A stretch of 64,000 nt of DNA, taken from Planctomycetaceae bacterium. GTDB taxonomy: Bacteria > Planctomycetota > Planctomycetia > Planctomycetales > Planctomycetaceae. Shown here piece by piece: positions 46,104 to 52,661 of the stretch. Numbering within the stretch: the stretch's first letter is position 1; every line of letters begins with the position of its first letter. The stretch lies in the NCBI GenBank assembly GCA_021732785.1, contig JAKFUG010000036.1:1-64000 (forward strand), read 5' to 3'. The translations under genes were made by a program, and so were the position numbers. A model generated the notes under the pieces. It did not search any database and was not told where the DNA came from. It saw nothing but the letters and a program-made list of their open reading frames with translations.

Positions 46104-47447
46104 TTACCGCGGGTTCCGGCGGGATGAGGCTCGTTCGCCAATACAAAACAGCGTTTCGCGGCGGTCGCGGCCGTGGCCCTCGCCCACCCGGAGGAAGAGT
46201 TGTCCGTCGCTGATGGCGGGGCTGGCGAAGGTGTCGGTGCCGAGTTGGTTTTCGGCGACGAGTTCAAACTGCTTCGGATGGGCACGAAACACGGTCGTTT
46301 TGCCATTCATATCGGTGATGAACAGGTTGTCTCCCGACAGAACGGGCGATGCCCGAAAGTTCGCGCCGACGCGGTGTTTCCAGCGTTCCTTTCCCGTCGC
46401 GGCGTCCCAGCAGCGAATGATGCCGTCATTCGCCGAATAGAGATGATCGCCGACGACGATCATCGATGGGACATACGTTTTATCCTTGTTCCGCCAGACG
46501 ACTTCTCCCGTGGCATTGATGGCGATCGTCTCCGATCCCGGATACCCGCCGCTGGCGATCATCAGATCGCGATAAATCACCACGGTCGCCACGGTCGATT
46601 GTGAAGTCCCTTTGACCGACCACAATTCGTCCCCGGTGGCGGGGTGGTACGCGGTGATCTGATCGCCGCCGGAAATCACGAGCAGGTTTTTGTCGCCGAG
46701 ATGAACCCATCGCGGTGAAGCGTAAGACGCAAAATCGGCCCGCTTCCGTCGCCAGACGACATCGCCCGTTCCGCGATCCAGCGCGGCGATGAACCCGCCT
46801 TGTTCGTGATCGGCGGCGACATACACGAACCGTCCGCCCACCACCGGCGAACCCGAATATCCAAATTTCGACGCGAACCCTCCCGCTTCCATCCGCCAGA
46901 GTTCGTGTCCTTCGAAATCGAGTGCCGAACACCAGATCCGCTGATTGTTCAAAAACAGGGCAAACAACCGCTCGCCGTCCGTGGCCAATGTGCTCGACGC
47001 CTGCGTGTTTTCGGCGTGCAAGTTGCCGTCGAAATGGCCTTGATGGAGATCGGTCTGCCAGATCCGTTTGCCTCGACGCTGATCGAGGGCCAGCACCGAC
47101 TGCGTCTGGGTGTCGTCGTCGGCGACCTCAAGGAAAATCATCGAATCGACAATGATCGGACTGCTATGTCCGCGGCCCGGGAGCGGCGTCTGCCAGACGA
47201 TGTTTTCCGTCTCACTCCACGTTGTCGGAACCGGCGGCCCGACGGAAATGCCATCGTTGTTGGGACCGCGCCAACCGGGCCAGTCGCTTTCCGTCCAGGC
47301 GGCAATGGGAGACAAAATTTCGGGCGCCGCGGCAGATTCGTTCGCGGTCGCCAGAATCTCCGCGGTCGGCGGGGCGGGAAGACCGGGTGGTCGGCCGCAA
47401 CCCGTCACACAGAAAGCCATTCCCAATACGACCCATCCGCCGCGCAT
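46104..47447 (-). CDS. PQQ-type beta-propeller lipoprotein
   Basis: A 447-residue lipoprotein with lipobox FCVTGC and a beta-propeller of PQQ-like blades: DWPGWRGPNNDGIS, QRRGKRIWQTDL, DRGTGDVVWRRKR, HPATGDELWSVKG, WDAATGKERWKHRVG. WPGWRG at the start is a common planctomycete variant. There are no dehydrogenase catalytic residues or quinone site, so it is more likely a binding or assembly protein of BamB type than an enzyme. AAGGAG lies seven bases before the ATG at 47447, a clear start; the upstream extension of the frame is spurious. Confidence 0.87.
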   Translation of the reverse strand: MRGGWVVLGMAFCVTGCGRPPGLPAPPTAEILATANESAAAPEILSPIAAWTESDWPGWRGPNNDGISVGPPVPTTWSETENIVWQTPLPGRGHSSPIIVDSMIFLEVADDDTQTQSVLALDQRRGKRIWQTDLHQGHFDGNLHAENTQASSTLATDGERLFALFLNNQRIWCSALDFEGHELWRMEAGGFASKFGYSGSPVVGGRFVYVAADHEQGGFIAALDRGTGDVVWRRKRADFASYASPRWVHLGDKNLLVISGGDQITAYHPATGDELWSVKGTSQSTVATVVIYRDLMIASGGYPGSETIAINATGEVVWRNKDKTYVPSMIVVGDHLYSANDGIIRCWDAATGKERWKHRVGANFRASPVLSGDNLFITDMNGKTTVFRAHPKQFELVAENQLGTDTFASPAISDGQLFLRVGEGHGRDRRETLFCIGERASSRRNPR

Positions 47448-47634
47448 CCGTTCGCTCCTTGATGTTGACCTCGGCGGATTGTATCCCCGCAGCCGTTTCA
47501 CCGCGACCCGAAGTCCGAGCCGGGATGCGAGCGAACGGTGTTGATCGGGGGACATCGCCGCAATGATTGGGTACACTGCGTTCTCACGAGCCGGGGCGAG
47601 GGATGTCTGCGGCAGGAAAATTAAGGCAGATCGC

Positions 47635-48072
47635 ATGGCCAAGAAAAAGTTTCGTCGCAAAGACCTGAAGCCCGGCGAAGTGCTGTGCGCGTATTGCACG
47701 GCCCGGTGTTGCCGTTACTTCGCCTTGCCGCTGGACACGCCGACGACGTGGCAGGACTTCGATCACATGCGGTGGTTCATCATGCACGGCCGCACGGCGG
47801 TGTTTGTGGATGACAGCACGTGGTACCTGCTGGTCTACGGCGATTGCAAGCATCTGCTGCCGAACAATTTCTGCGGCTTTTATGAAGACCGCCCGCAGAT
47901 TTGCCGCGACTACACCACCGACGCCTGCGAATTCGACAACGATGGCTGTTACGACAAATACTTCGAGTCCCCCGAACAGGTGTGGGAGTACGCCGAAGCG
48001 ACGTTGCCGCCGCGCGTGAAACCCAAGAAAGCGGGCAGCAAATTGCCGCAGTTGCCGCTGCTCGTGAGCTGA
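47635..48072 (+). CDS. YkgJ-family cysteine-cluster protein
   Basis: A 145-residue protein of the CxxCxxxCC zinc/iron-chelating family. The motif CAYCTARCCRYF lies at about 20-31, followed by CKHLLPNNFCGFYEDRPQIC and DYTTDACEFDNDGCYDKYF, giving about eight cysteines arranged to bind a metal or Fe-S centre. The family function is not established. The ATG at 47635 follows TTAAGG. It is followed by an inverted repeat and hisS. Confidence 0.85.
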   Translation: MAKKKFRRKDLKPGEVLCAYCTARCCRYFALPLDTPTTWQDFDHMRWFIMHGRTAVFVDDSTWYLLVYGDCKHLLPNNFCGFYEDRPQICRDYTTDACEFDNDGCYDKYFESPEQVWEYAEATLPPRVKPKKAGSKLPQLPLLVS

Positions 48073-48183
48073 GAGTCGAGAGTCGAGAGTCAAGAGCCAG
48101 AGAAAGGCAAAGGACCGCGACTCTGAACCCAGCCTGTCTCTGTCTTGTCCGGCTCTTGACTCTCCCCTCTAGACTCTCGACTC
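48071..48183. repeat. GAGAGTCGAGAGTC imperfect inverted repeat (family G)
   Basis: The left part, from 48071, is a direct repeat of GAGAGTCGA followed by GAGAGTCAAGAGCC (48085-48098). The right part (48151-48164) is its perfect 14-base complement, followed by CCCTCTAGACTCTCGACTC, partly complementary to the left start. It occupies the whole YkgJ-hisS gap and overlaps the last bases of the YkgJ stop. Confidence 0.7.
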
Positions 48184-48186
48184 CCC

Positions 48187-49503
48187 ATGCCCGACAATCT
48201 CATCGAACCGCGCGTTGTTAAAGGTTTCCGCGATTATCTGCCGGCGATGATGATCGTCCGCGAACGGCTAATGGAAACCGCGCGACGGGTCTTCCGCAGC
48301 TACGGCTTCAGTCCGATCGACACGCCCGCGCTGGAATACGCCGAAGTTCTGCTCGGCAAGGGTGGCGAGGAATCGGACAAGCAACTCTTCCGCTTCATGC
48401 AGGGCAAACGCGATGTCGCCATGCGGTTCGACCTGACGGTGCCACTCGCGCGGTTCGCCGCCCAGCATGCCAGCACACTCGGTTTGCCGTTCAAGCGCTA
48501 TCACCTCGGTACCGTCTGGCGCGGCGAGAACACGCAGAAGGGCCGCTACCGCGAATTCATGCAGTGCGACTTCGACACCATCGGCACGCTTTCACCCGGG
48601 GCCGATCTCGAAACGCTACTCGTCATTCACGATTTGCTCGCGGCGATTGGGTTTGAACGGTTCACAATCCGCGTGAACAACCGCATGATTCTGAACGGCC
48701 TGCTGCAACAGATTGGCGTCGCCGACCGAACCACCGGCGTGCTGCGGGCGATTGACAAACTCACCAAGATTGGTGCCGAGGGCGTGGCGAACGAACTTGT
48801 CGAGCATGTTGGTCTGGATGCCGCGGGGGCAGAAAAAGTCGTGTCGGTGATGCGGCCCGACGTCACGTTGGACGAGTTGGAAACGGCGCTCGCCGACAAC
48901 GAAACCGGCAGGCAGGGCGTGGTGAAGTTGCGGGAACTGTTCGCCACCGCGATTGCCGCCGGGTTGCCTGCCGAGCGGTTGGCGCTCGATGTTTCAATCG
49001 CCCGCGGTCTCGATTACTACACCGGCACCATCTACGAGACATTCCTCACCGATCTCCCCGGCATCGGCAGCGTCTGCTCCGGCGGCCGGTATGACAACCT
49101 CGCCGAACTTTTCACCAAGGAAAAACTCCCCGGCGTCGGTGCCAGTCTCGGTCTCGACCGGTTGCTCGCCGCGATGGAAGAACTGCAACTCCTCGGCACC
49201 ACATCGACTCCGGCCCAAATCTTCATCGCGTACTTCGATGCCACCCGCCTCGGTGATTACCAGCGGCTCGCACGTTCTCTCCGCGCGGAAGGCCTCGGCG
49301 TCGAGGTCTATCCCGAAGCCACCGGTCTCGGCAAACAGTTGAAATACGCTGACCGCAAAGGGTTCAAGCTCGCCCTCATCGCCGGTTCCACGGAGTTCGC
49401 CGCCGATCAATGGCAGGTGAAGCAACTCGCCACGGGAACGACAACACAGGTGCCGACCGCGGAGTTGTTGACCACGCTGCGCGGGTTGCTCAGATCCCCA
49501 TAA
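48187..49503 (+). CDS. hisS: Histidyl-tRNA synthetase
   Basis: A 438-residue class II aminoacyl-tRNA synthetase charging tRNA-His. Motifs: VKGFRDYLP near the start, KQLFRFMQGKRDVAMRFDLT (motif 1 region), VWRGENTQKGRYREFMQCDF (motif 2), IARGLDYYTGTIYE and GGRYDNL (the HisRS-specific boxes), GVGASLGLDRLL (motif 3) and a C-terminal anticodon-binding domain ending about residue 436. In motif 2 the usual RYE.PQ is WRGENTQ, a small variation. The ATG directly abuts repeat G, leaving little room for a ribosome-binding site. Confidence 0.95.
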   Translation: MPDNLIEPRVVKGFRDYLPAMMIVRERLMETARRVFRSYGFSPIDTPALEYAEVLLGKGGEESDKQLFRFMQGKRDVAMRFDLTVPLARFAAQHASTLGLPFKRYHLGTVWRGENTQKGRYREFMQCDFDTIGTLSPGADLETLLVIHDLLAAIGFERFTIRVNNRMILNGLLQQIGVADRTTGVLRAIDKLTKIGAEGVANELVEHVGLDAAGAEKVVSVMRPDVTLDELETALADNETGRQGVVKLRELFATAIAAGLPAERLALDVSIARGLDYYTGTIYETFLTDLPGIGSVCSGGRYDNLAELFTKEKLPGVGASLGLDRLLAAMEELQLLGTTSTPAQIFIAYFDATRLGDYQRLARSLRAEGLGVEVYPEATGLGKQLKYADRKGFKLALIAGSTEFAADQWQVKQLATGTTTQVPTAELLTTLRGLLRSP

Positions 49504-49565
49504 AGCACGTGGAACGAAACCAACGGGCCGAAGCGGGGTTTTTCACATCCACGCCGTTGCTCGTC

Positions 49566-49662
49566 GCTGAACGACACCCTTCACTTGCCGGGCCGCCTGC
49601 AAGGACGTGATGTCTCGAAAAACCGTAATCGCGGCCCGGTCAAGTGCAAGGGCTGGTTCGGC
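49566..49662 (-). other. Tentative second attC-like structure
   Basis: On the minus strand, arms complementary over 15 bases (49631-49646 with 49582-49596) contain one unpaired base, and GTTCAGC (49566-49572) and GCCGAAC (49656-49662) sit outside them where attC core boxes would be. The boxes deviate from GTTRRRY/RYYYAAC, and the upstream box lies within the end of a coding region next to a family A-like palindrome at 49651-49667, so this is weak. Confidence 0.3.
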
Positions 49663-50155
49663 CAGCCTTGCCCATCTGCCTTAATAGCCGGACTAACCGA
49701 CTGGCCTTCTTTTCCACAACCTTCCAATCCCACGCTTCCGGACTTTGAAAGTTAGGATAAGTGTCGCTCCAATTCGCGGCCCGAATCGGTGAGTTAACAG
49801 CGATCCGGCATTCGACGATTGGTTGTTTTCGGAAGTCGCATTGCAACTGAATTAGTCCCCACCCTTCTTGGCAGAATCGGAAGGTATGCCCATTGCACTT
49901 TTCCGGTTTCAAATCTATCCGCCGTTCGTGAGTGTGGCCCTTGGCATCGGGATAATAGAGCGTGTACTGTCGAAAAACGTCCCCGACGCCAGGTTCGTAA
50001 TGCAATTCCTTTAGCAAGGCTTGGGCGTCCGCAAATCCTCTTGTGGCGCAACTGAAGTCCGAATACGCCTGCCGGACGACGACTGGACCCTGCGCAAAGA
50101 TCGATTCCACGATCTCGTTGAGCTGCTCCCAGGAGATTTGTTGCGAGGTTTGCAT
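49640..50155 (-). CDS. Orphan protein of unknown function (possible cassette gene)
   Basis: A 171-residue soluble protein. The start ATG at 50155 is only 13 bases after the attC-like element at 50168-50260. Sequence features are a mixed alpha/beta pattern with several aromatic residues (YPDAKGHTHERRIDLKPEKC, QEGWGLIQLQCDFR, SPEAWDWKVVEKKASRLVRL) and no recognisable motif. The last ten residues (GKAGRTSPCT) are encoded by a palindromic repeat, so the original C-terminus may have been replaced. No Shine-Dalgarno is seen. It looks less GC-rich than its neighbours. Confidence 0.55.
   Translation of the reverse strand: MQTSQQISWEQLNEIVESIFAQGPVVVRQAYSDFSCATRGFADAQALLKELHYEPGVGDVFRQYTLYYPDAKGHTHERRIDLKPEKCNGHTFRFCQEGWGLIQLQCDFRKQPIVECRIAVNSPIRAANWSDTYPNFQSPEAWDWKVVEKKASRLVRLLRQMGKAGRTSPCT
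49651..49667. repeat. CTGGTTCGGCCAG mini-palindrome (family A relative)
   Basis: GGCTGG-TTCGG-CCAGCC forms a perfect 6-bp hairpin, extendable to GCAAGGGCTGG with one bulge. The CTGGTTCGGCCAG core equals that at 7034-7046. It encodes the C-terminal residues of the orphan gene that ends at 49640. Confidence 0.5.
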
Positions 50156-50167
50156 GGAGTACTTAAG

Positions 50168-50260
50168 GCAGAACGACCCAAGCTCAGCGACCCGGCCCAC
50201 GGGACGCACCGATTGCAAACCGTGGCGACATGCCGGGTTCGCTGCAGCGCATGGTTAGGC
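50168..50260 (-). mobile_element. attC-like recombination site of an integron-type cassette
   Basis: Read on the minus strand, the 93-base element begins with GCCTAAC (50254-50260, matching the RYYYAAC core) and ends with GTTCTGC (50168-50174, two bases off GTTAGGC). Between them, arms 50232-50248 and 50182-50196 pair as GCT-CAGCG-ACCCGGC with two single unpaired bases. Imperfect arms with extrahelical bases and short core boxes are the structural hallmark of attC sites. The left half encodes the frequent spurious translation NHALQRTR, which I recall from many genomes. No integrase is in the window. Confidence 0.55.
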
Positions 50261-50270
50261 GGCATCGATG

Positions 50271-50597
50271 TCATTGTTTCGTGTCTGGCCACTTGAATCC
50301 AGTGTGAAGCAGTGTCGCGGGGTCAACGCCGTCCGGAATAGGCCCAACGCTCAACGTAATGGAGTAGTCAGCGCCCTCCAATATGTCGCGGGCATCGCCA
50401 CTCACTGGCTTGACTCTGTCGAGCGCCTCGTCTGGAACTGGAAAGTCTGGCGTATCCATGTCGCGATGCACAAACAGATGACCGTCGCGCCACTTGGCGA
50501 CACCCCACAAAACAACCCACTCGCCATCCTCGCTGCCATCGTCCTCGACCATGATGATGGCAAACTTCTTGTCGTGAAGATGTGATGAATCTCGCAT
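50271..50597 (-). CDS. Orphan small protein flanked by attC-like core boxes
   Basis: A 108-residue acidic protein (FAIIMVEDDGSEDGEWVVLW, KWRDGHLFVHRDM, ALDRVKPVSGDARDILEGAD) with no recognised family. On its own strand it is preceded by GTTAGGCGGCAT (50606-50617) and followed 10 bases after its stop by ATGCCGCCTAAC (50254-50265), an exact 12-base inverted pair. That is the layout of a promoterless integron cassette: core box, one gene, core box with attC. The ATG at 50597 lacks a Shine-Dalgarno, as is common in cassette genes. Confidence 0.6.
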   Translation of the reverse strand: MRDSSHLHDKKFAIIMVEDDGSEDGEWVVLWGVAKWRDGHLFVHRDMDTPDFPVPDEALDRVKPVSGDARDILEGADYSITLSVGPIPDGVDPATLLHTGFKWPDTKQ

Positions 50598-50660
50598 GGC
50601 GCGCAATGCCGCCTAACAGGTATTCGACCGCCGAAGTGCGGTAGAATATTACCGCAGTTT

Positions 50661-50751
50661 TGCGGTGTAGCATGGAGTTGTCAACTCTGATGCGTCATAC
50701 TCCGTAAGGAGTTGCGATGGATCGCCGGTCAGATAGCCATGCTACACCGCA
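50661..50751. repeat. GCGGTGTAGCATGG inverted repeat (family H)
   Basis: Perfect 15-base arms (50661-50675, 50737-50751) enclose a spacer with its own hairpin, ACTCC-GTAA-GGAGT (50699-50712). Just left of the element is a further hairpin, ACCGCA-GTTT-TGCGGT (50651-50666), overlapping the left arm. Confidence 0.7.
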
Positions 50752-50827
50752 TCCGGGGTCCATGCTATGCCGCAGTTGCCACAGCAGTCCGGTCATCCTC
50801 GACTGTCTTCCGGTGAGCCACGGTTTC

Positions 50828-50931
50828 AACTCGTTCCCACACTCTGCGTTGCATGCTTGGTATGTGCATTGTCAATCGGCGACGCGGAGCGTCTCGACCG
50901 TGCGTTCCCACGCGGAGCATGGGAACGAGTT
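50828..50931. repeat. AACTCGTTCCCA inverted repeat (family I)
   Basis: Perfect 12-base arms 50828-50839 and 50920-50931. The right arm also pairs locally with CGTTCCCA at 50903-50910, giving an alternative 25-base hairpin. From memory, CGTTCCCA...TGGGAACG hairpins are dispersed repeats in several bacterial groups. Confidence 0.6.
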
Positions 50932-51066
50932 ATGGCCCGTTGGGCCGGAACATGGACTTGCCGTTCGGTACCATCTCTCTGATGCGGACTGTATGATCGC
51001 CCAAAGTGGTTTTGATGGCCGCTGGCATCGTGACTTTTGCCGAAATTTGTGAGGTCGACCCACTCC
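50932..51066. other. Region before the molybdenum hydroxylase operon
   Basis: Together with the repeats at 50661-50931 this completes a gap of about 470 bases without a convincing gene. The promoter of the downstream operon is expected here. Frames across it translate to low-information text driven by the repeats. Confidence 0.35.
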
Positions 51067-51963
51067 ATGCGCGACTTCGATTACGCCGCACCGACGACGT
51101 TGGCCGACGCGGTGATGCTGCTTTCCCGTGGCAATGGGGCCGCCCGTCCGCTCGCCGGGGGGACGGATCTCATCGACCATGTACGGACCGGGCGACTGGC
51201 CCCCGACACGGTGGTCGACATCAAGAAAATCGCCGAGCTGAACGTGCTCGAAGCCAGTCCGCAGGGATTGCGACTCGGGGCGGCGGTGCCGTGTTACCGA
51301 GTCTACGGACACGCGGCAATCGTCGCGGATTACTCGGCCCTGGCGGATAGCGGCCACATCATCGGCGGCGTGCAGATTCAAACCCGTGCCAGCTTCGGCG
51401 GCAACGTCTGCAACTCCGGCCCCGCGGCCGATTCGACGCCGAGCCTAATCGCTCTTGGCGCGGTCTGTGTCATTGCCGGTCCGAAAGGAACACGCGAAGT
51501 TCCGGCCGAAGACTTTTGCACGGACCCGAGCAAGAACGTGCTGCAACCGGGAGAACTCCTCGTCGAATTCCGCATCCCGGCCCGTGCCAAGAACAGCGGG
51601 TCGCACTACCGGCGGTTCATCCCCCGCAACGAAATGGACATCGCGGTGGTGAGCGTTGCGGCGTCGGTGACACTCGATGATGCCAAACAGAAGATTATCG
51701 CGGCCCGGATTTCGCTGGGGGCGGTTGCTCCAAAGCCGCTGTTGGCAACGGATGCCGCGGCCGTGTTGATTGGACAAGTTCCGACCGACGACATCCTCGC
51801 CAAAGCCGCGGACGCTGCCCGCAAAATCGCGACGCCGATCACCGACATGCGCGGCACCGCCGAGTACCGCACCCACCTCGTCGGCGTCCTCGTCACCCGC
51901 GTGTTGCAGGCCGCAATCACACGGGCTAAAGGTGAAAAGCTCGATTACCGTCCGGGTCATTGA
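51067..51963 (+). CDS. Molybdenum hydroxylase FAD-binding subunit (CoxM/XdhB type)
   Basis: A 298-residue medium subunit of the xanthine oxidase family. It opens MRDFDYAAPTTLADAVMLLS, contains the FAD contacts ARPLAGGTDLIDHVRTGRLA and the TRASFGGNVCNSGPAADSTP loop, and ends with the CO-dehydrogenase flavoprotein C-terminal domain (GSHYRRFIPRNEMDIAVVSV). It passes electrons from the Fe-S subunit via FAD. The [2Fe-2S] and Mo subunits follow at 52066 and 52662, forming the usual medium-small-large order, with long palindromes in both gaps. Confidence 0.92.
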   Translation: MRDFDYAAPTTLADAVMLLSRGNGAARPLAGGTDLIDHVRTGRLAPDTVVDIKKIAELNVLEASPQGLRLGAAVPCYRVYGHAAIVADYSALADSGHIIGGVQIQTRASFGGNVCNSGPAADSTPSLIALGAVCVIAGPKGTREVPAEDFCTDPSKNVLQPGELLVEFRIPARAKNSGSHYRRFIPRNEMDIAVVSVAASVTLDDAKQKIIAARISLGAVAPKPLLATDAAAVLIGQVPTDDILAKAADAARKIATPITDMRGTAEYRTHLVGVLVTRVLQAAITRAKGEKLDYRPGH

Positions 51964-51973
51964 GTAGCTGTCA

Positions 51974-52049
51974 GTTGCGAGTTGTCAGTTGTAAAGACGC
52001 AGATTCGATCCAACTGACAACTCGCATCTGACAACTGACAACTCGCAAC
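51974..52049. repeat. GTTGCGAGTTGTCAGTTG repeat (family J)
   Basis: One copy (51974-51991) has two inverted copies: 52011-52026 (16 of 18 bases) and 52032-52049 (perfect 18). The right copies are in tandem, so two alternative hairpins can form. It fills the gap between the FAD and Fe-S subunit genes. Confidence 0.75.
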
Positions 52050-52065
52050 CACAGAAAGTTTCCCG

Positions 52066-52554
52066 ATGTCCAAGAAGCGCGTGGTTTCGGCGACGATCAA
52101 CGGCAACACCACCGAGTTCCTCTGCGAACCCCGGCAGACGTTGCTGGAAGTGTTGCGCAATGTCCTCAACATGACGGGAACCAAAGAAGGCTGCACGAAC
52201 GGCAACTGCGGGTCGTGTACGGTGCTCTTGAATGGTCGCCCGGTGACGAGTTGTCTGGTCCTCGCCGTGGAAGCCGACGGGGCCTCGGTCCGCACTATCG
52301 AAGGTGTGGCGTGTGGCTCGCATCTCGATCCGGTCCAGCAGTGCTTCCTCGAAGGGGCGGCATTGCAGTGCGGCATCTGCACGCCCGGCTTCATCATGCA
52401 GACGGAAGCGTTGCTCGAGCAAAACGGCCATCCAACAGAAGCCGACGTGCGGTTCCACCTGGCGGGGAATCTGTGTCGATGTACCGGTTACGACAAAATC
52501 GTCCGTTCGGTTCTCGCCGCCGCGGAGTTCAAACGGGGTGAGGCGACAACGTAG
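52066..52554 (+). CDS. Molybdenum hydroxylase [2Fe-2S] subunit (CoxS/XdhC type)
   Basis: A 162-residue subunit with two [2Fe-2S] clusters. The plant-ferredoxin-like cluster uses Cys43, Cys48, Cys51 and Cys63 (EGCTNGNCGSCTVLLNG). The second, in the helical domain, uses Cys102, Cys105, Cys137 and Cys139 (LQCGICTPGF and NLCRCTGYDKIV). Electrons run from the Mo centre through these to FAD. Length is normal. It is followed by a perfect 28-bp hairpin. Confidence 0.95.
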   Translation: MSKKRVVSATINGNTTEFLCEPRQTLLEVLRNVLNMTGTKEGCTNGNCGSCTVLLNGRPVTSCLVLAVEADGASVRTIEGVACGSHLDPVQQCFLEGAALQCGICTPGFIMQTEALLEQNGHPTEADVRFHLAGNLCRCTGYDKIVRSVLAAAEFKRGEATT

Positions 52555-52556
52555 CC

Positions 52557-52622
52557 GTTTAGCCGCGACCCGATAGGGGAGCGCTCTGTGGGACGCGCTC
52601 CCCTATCGGGTCGCGGCTAAAC
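52557..52622. repeat. Perfect 28-bp palindrome (family K)
   Basis: Arms 52557-52584 and 52595-52622 are perfectly complementary over 28 bases with a 10-base loop. The arm contains TTTAGCCGCGACCCGATAGG. It starts two bases after the small-subunit stop and lies before the large-subunit gene, inside an apparent operon. As RNA it would be a very strong hairpin; it could attenuate or protect transcripts. Confidence 0.85.
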
Positions 52623-52661
52623 ATTAAAATCCGACAAATCGACCGCGCGAGGATCCGCAGT

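Noticed and set aside
50717-51052. Open frames over 50717-51052
   Set aside because: Translations follow the palindromic repeats (for example text from CGTTCCCA...TGGGAACG) and run out of the neighbouring gene; no protein character.
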